Source of the DNA: Gemmatimonadota bacterium
GTDB taxonomy: Bacteria > Gemmatimonadota > Gemmatimonadetes > Gemmatimonadales > Gemmatimonadaceae
Direction: 5' to 3'
Length of the DNA: 64,000 bases
NCBI GenBank assembly: GCA_016191225.1
Contig: JACPPC010000002.1
Span: forward strand, 1-64,000
The translations under genes and the position numbers were made by a program. A model generated the notes under the pieces. The model saw nothing but the letters and a program-made list of their open reading frames with translations, was not told the origin of the DNA and searched no databases. Numbering within the stretch: the first letter of the stretch is position 1; each line of letters begins with the position of its first letter. This document shows positions 60,503-64,000 of this stretch, one piece after another.

Positions 60503-61411
60503 TTACATCACGTGCACGGCCGGGGCAACCGCATGTGCCGCAATCCAGTCGGTCACCTGCGCGCAAACCGCCGCGTGGCCGTAGTCCACCGCGATCACGT
60601 GTCCCGCCCCAGTCACCCAGCGCAGCTCCCGTTCGGGGCTGCCGATCCGGCCGAACGCGGCCTCCGTGCGCACGCCCTCGACCCGGTTGTCCTCGCGAGA
60701 CTGGAGCACCAGCGTCGGCGCCGTGACGCGCGGCAGGGCCTCGACGGCGCGATGTACGAGGTTCACCAGTTGCGGGCCGAGTCGGACGGGCAGGGAGCCG
60801 TAGCTCCTCGCCCGGGCGGCCTCGGCCGGGTCGTGGATCGAGCGGCGATCGCTGCCCGTGAGGGCCGGCCGGAGGAGCCAGACCAGCCACCAGAACCGGG
60901 CCCCGATCTCCATGCCGCGCGTGGTGCTGATCAGGGGGGCGAGCCAGACGCACGACTGGGTGCGTGGCTCGCCGGCGGCAAGGAGTGCGCCCAAGGCCGC
61001 GCCCATCGACTGTCCCACGATGGCCACTCGCCGGTGCCGGGCCAAAAGGCCCTTCAACGCCTCTCGCGCTCCCCGCTCCCAGTCGGCGGCACCCGACGCG
61101 GCAAACGCCTCCAGCGAGTGTCCATGCCCTGGCAGCAGCGGCACGTGCACCGTCCAGCCGCGCTCGTGACAGGCGGTCGCGACGTAGCCCAGCGACTGCG
61201 GAGTATCGCCGAAGCCGTGGAGGGCAAGCACCGCGACCGCGCCCGATCCCTCGAGCAGGATCGGCTCGGCCCCGGTGACCGCCCCACCGGGGCCGGGCGG
61301 GCCAAGCCGCTGGCGCACACCGCGCGCCGCGGCCCGCCATGACGCGGTCCGCACCACGGCGGCGCCCGCCGCCGCGAGGGCCGCGAGGCCCGAGGAGAGG
61401 AGGGCGTTCAC
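60503..61411 (-). CDS. Alpha/beta hydrolase (carboxylesterase/monoacylglycerol lipase-like)
   Basis: VAVLALHGFGDTPQSLGYVATACHERGWTVHVPLLPGHG; VAIVGQSMGAALGALLA; start uncertain. Confidence 0.82.
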   Translation of the reverse strand: MNALLSSGLAALAAAGAAVVRTASWRAAARGVRQRLGPPGPGGAVTGAEPILLEGSGAVAVLALHGFGDTPQSLGYVATACHERGWTVHVPLLPGHGHSLEAFAASGAADWERGAREALKGLLARHRRVAIVGQSMGAALGALLAAGEPRTQSCVWLAPLISTTRGMEIGARFWWLVWLLRPALTGSDRRSIHDPAEAARARSYGSLPVRLGPQLVNLVHRAVEALPRVTAPTLVLQSREDNRVEGVRTEAAFGRIGSPERELRWVTGAGHVIAVDYGHAAVCAQVTDWIAAHAVAPAVHVM

Positions 61412-61472
61412 GAGGGCCTTCCCGTCGGAAGCCCGATCCGCACCCCGTGCCCGCAGCGCATCCACTAATACC

Positions 61473-62663
61473 CTAGTAACTGGGCACGCGCGGGTCCACG
61501 TCCGTGCTCCAGCGGGCGATCCCGCCATCCAGGTTGGCGACGCGCGTGTAGCCCTGCGTGCGCAGGTACGCCATGACTGACCGGCTGCGCTGGCCATGGT
61601 GGCAATGCACGATCACGTCGCAGTCGCGCGGAATCCGCTCGAGGGCGCCGGGCACATCGCGCATCGGGATCAGCATCGCGCCATCGATGTGCGCGATCGC
61701 GTGCTCATGAGGCTCGCGCACGTCGAGCAGCAGGGCCCCGCCGCGCGCCAGCCGGTCGCGGGCCTCCATCGGCGTCAGCTCAGCCGAGGCCCCACTCGGT
61801 CCGGTGAGCGGCGCCGCGCCCGCGTACGGCGCCCCGCAGAAGGCTTCGTAGTCGATCAGCGCGGTGATCGTCCGCGTGCCGCACGCCGGGCACTCGGGGT
61901 CGCGCCGCACCGCGATCGATCGCATACCCATCCGCAGCGCGTCCACGAGGAGCAGTCGCCCGTCCAGGGTCTCGCCAAGGCCGAGCATGAACTTGATCGC
62001 CTCGGTGGCCTGGATCATCCCGATCAGCCCCGGCATCACGCCGAACACGCCCGCCTCGGCGCAGCTCGGCACAAGCCCCGGCGGCGGTGGCTCGCGGAAC
62101 AGGCAGCGATAACAGGGACCTGTCGCGGTGCAGAAGATCGCGGCCTGTCCCTCGAAGCGCTGCACGCTGCCATACACATTCGGCTTTCCCAGCAGCACGC
62201 AGGCGTCGGAGAGCAGGTAGCGCGTTGGAAAGTTGTCGCTGCCGTCCACGACGAGATCGTACTGGCCCACGATCGCCAGCGCGTTGGCCGAGGTCAGTGC
62301 CTCGGCGTGCGGCACCACCCGCACGTGCGGGTTCAGGTCGGCGAGCCGCGCCCGGGCCGATTCGGTCTTTGCCTCGCCGATGCTCGCCGTGCCGTGCAGC
62401 ACCTGTCGGTGCAGGTTGGAGGCGTCGACGCGGTCGAAGTCGACCAGTCCGAGTGTGCCGACGCCAGCTGCAGCCAGGTAGAGGGCCACCGGCGAACCGA
62501 GGCCGCCGGTGCCGACCACGAGCACGCGAGTGGCGCGCAGCTTCTCCTGTCCAACGAGGCCGACCTCGGGTAGCGTCAGCTGGCGGCTGTAGCGCAGCAG
62601 CTCGGCGGTTGACAGCGGCGCTGGAGGTGACGCGTGGGGCACCGGAGAGGGCGGCGCGCTCAT
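61473..62663 (-). CDS. ThiF/MoeB-type adenylyltransferase with C-terminal rhodanese domain (MoeZ-like)
   Basis: LLRYSRQLTLPEVGLVGQEKLRATRVLVVGTGGLGSPVALYLAAAGVGTLGLVDFDRVDASNLHRQ; DVIVHCHHGQRSRSVMAYL. Confidence 0.94.
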   Translation of the reverse strand: MSAPPSPVPHASPPAPLSTAELLRYSRQLTLPEVGLVGQEKLRATRVLVVGTGGLGSPVALYLAAAGVGTLGLVDFDRVDASNLHRQVLHGTASIGEAKTESARARLADLNPHVRVVPHAEALTSANALAIVGQYDLVVDGSDNFPTRYLLSDACVLLGKPNVYGSVQRFEGQAAIFCTATGPCYRCLFREPPPPGLVPSCAEAGVFGVMPGLIGMIQATEAIKFMLGLGETLDGRLLLVDALRMGMRSIAVRRDPECPACGTRTITALIDYEAFCGAPYAGAAPLTGPSGASAELTPMEARDRLARGGALLLDVREPHEHAIAHIDGAMLIPMRDVPGALERIPRDCDVIVHCHHGQRSRSVMAYLRTQGYTRVANLDGGIARWSTDVDPRVPSY

Positions 62664-62703
62664 GGCATGGAAGCTAGGGCCGGCGCCTCGCCGGGGGGAG
62701 CCG

Positions 62704-63930
62704 TCAACGGTCGTGCCGCGCTCCCGTTATGTACCCGTGGGCCAGCAGGCCCGCGGTGCTGTCGGCGTCGATCGTGGTCTTGTATCGCTCGAGCCGGCCG
62801 TCGCCGGCGACGTGCCGCGTCTTCGCCCGCAGTGCGTCCATGTCGCCGGCGTGAAACAGCCGGCCCTCGCGCGCCACCGCGAGCGACTTCCGCAGCACCG
62901 TCCGCGACTCCGCCCCCACGAGCACGCTCGAGACCGGCAGCGACAGTGCGTAGCGCAACACGTCGTCCGGCCTCGCCAGCCGCGACTGCGCGAGGGCGCC
63001 CCCCGCGAACGCCTTCATGCCGATCACGCCAACGCCCCGCCGCACCAACTCGGGCAAGACGTACCGCTCGAACGAGCGGAAGTGCGCATCGAGGGGATTG
63101 AGTGGGATCGCCACCACGTCCCAGTCGTGTCCCTTGGCGAGGAGCTTGAGCAGGATGTGGGGCGCCTTGTGTCCGGCGAAGCCGATGTAGCGCACCTTGC
63201 CTTGGTCGCGAGCCTCCAGCGCCGCGTCGAGGGCGCCATTCGCGTAGATCCACTCTGGGTCGTTGTCGTAGATCACCTCGTGGATCATCCAGATGTCGGC
63301 CCGGTCGGTCTTGAGGCGAGCCAGCGACGTCTCCAACTCCGCCATGGCCGTCTTGTAGTCCCGAAGCGGTGCGTGCTGCTGCAGGCAGATCGTGGCCCTT
63401 TCGCGCGCCGCCCCCTGCAGCGCGAGCCCGAGCCAGCGCTCGGCCCGCCCGTCGCCGTACTGCGGCCCGGTCTCGAACAGCGTGACGCCCTTGTCGAGCG
63501 CGTCTTGGATGGTGCGGAGCGCTTCCGCCTGCGTCGCCCGCGCGAGGTGGCCGCCACCGAGGCCCAGCACAGAGACGGCGTGTCCGTGGCGGCCAAGCGC
63601 GCGCGTGGGCATCGCTGGAGGCGGAGCGACCTTCGCCGGTCGCACTGGCGGCCTGACCGGTGGCCGCAGAGTGGCCGGTGCCGGCGGTGGCGCGGCGGGG
63701 CGTGCGGCTGGACCGGCCGGTTGCCTCGCTGCCGGCTTGGCAGCTGGCTTCGGCCTCGGCGTGGCGCCGGACTTCGCCACCAACATCGTCGCCGCCTTCG
63801 CTCCCGGCTTCGGTCGCGGCTCTGGTCTCGGGCGGCGCACGGATGCCGCGCGGTGCGCCGGCCTTGGAGAAGCGGAGCTGCGCGTCTTCGTGCGTGCGGT
63901 GCCCGCACGGCGCCTTCCTCGTGCGGCCAT
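62704..63930 (-). CDS. Aldo/keto reductase with ~105-aa Ala/Pro/Arg/Lys-rich N-terminal extension
   Basis: VSVLGLGGGHLARATQAEALRTIQDALDKGVTLFETGPQYGDGRAERWLG; start coupled by TGATG to the upstream gene. Confidence 0.85.
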   Translation of the reverse strand: MAARGRRRAGTARTKTRSSASPRPAHRAASVRRPRPEPRPKPGAKAATMLVAKSGATPRPKPAAKPAARQPAGPAARPAAPPPAPATLRPPVRPPVRPAKVAPPPAMPTRALGRHGHAVSVLGLGGGHLARATQAEALRTIQDALDKGVTLFETGPQYGDGRAERWLGLALQGAARERATICLQQHAPLRDYKTAMAELETSLARLKTDRADIWMIHEVIYDNDPEWIYANGALDAALEARDQGKVRYIGFAGHKAPHILLKLLAKGHDWDVVAIPLNPLDAHFRSFERYVLPELVRRGVGVIGMKAFAGGALAQSRLARPDDVLRYALSLPVSSVLVGAESRTVLRKSLAVAREGRLFHAGDMDALRAKTRHVAGDGRLERYKTTIDADSTAGLLAHGYITGARHDR

Positions 63931-64000
63931 CAGCGGGCGTCCAGTTCGTCGAGCACCGCCGCGACGGCGGCCCGCAGGGCTCCGTCGGGATCCGAGGTGC
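63930..64000 (-). CDS. C-terminal fragment of an upstream gene (runs off right edge)
   Basis: ...TSDPDGALRAAVAAVLDELDAR* ending in TGATG overlap. Confidence 0.5.
   Translation of the reverse strand, partial: TSDPDGALRAAVAAVLDELDAR

Overview
High-GC bacterial chromosomal window, about 45 protein genes, closely packed. The gene content (OmpA with TSP3 repeats, heptosyltransferase-like GT9s, LpxL-like acyltransferase, usher-like protein) indicates a diderm; a Gemmatimonadota-like origin is my inference only. I saw no rRNA, tRNA, CRISPR array or transposase. Most very long ORFs in the supplied track are antisense GC artefacts; I kept the frame with family motifs and coherent protein composition. 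Main observations: (1) a tight eight-gene cluster (39338-46247) of SPFH/YdjI-like protein, SpeD, two DUF4178-like zinc-ribbon proteins, a tiny membrane protein, a DUF350-like protein, a membrane-embedded spermidine-synthase homologue and a FAD amine-oxidase-like protein, which looks like a polyamine/membrane system; (2) a compact chaperone-usher-like operon (51626-57060) with two DUF4402-like subunits and an usher-like protein carrying a long Pro/Arg/Ser-Ala-rich tail; (3) a subtilisin-like lipoprotein gene broken by a perfect 31-bp tandem duplication; (4) a tandem trio of paralogous TPR proteins next to an S41 protease; (5) several regulatory structures: palindrome-rich glnN promoter, operator inside the NrtR-like promoter, structured csp leader with a 21-bp perfect terminator stem, and twin poly-G tracts.
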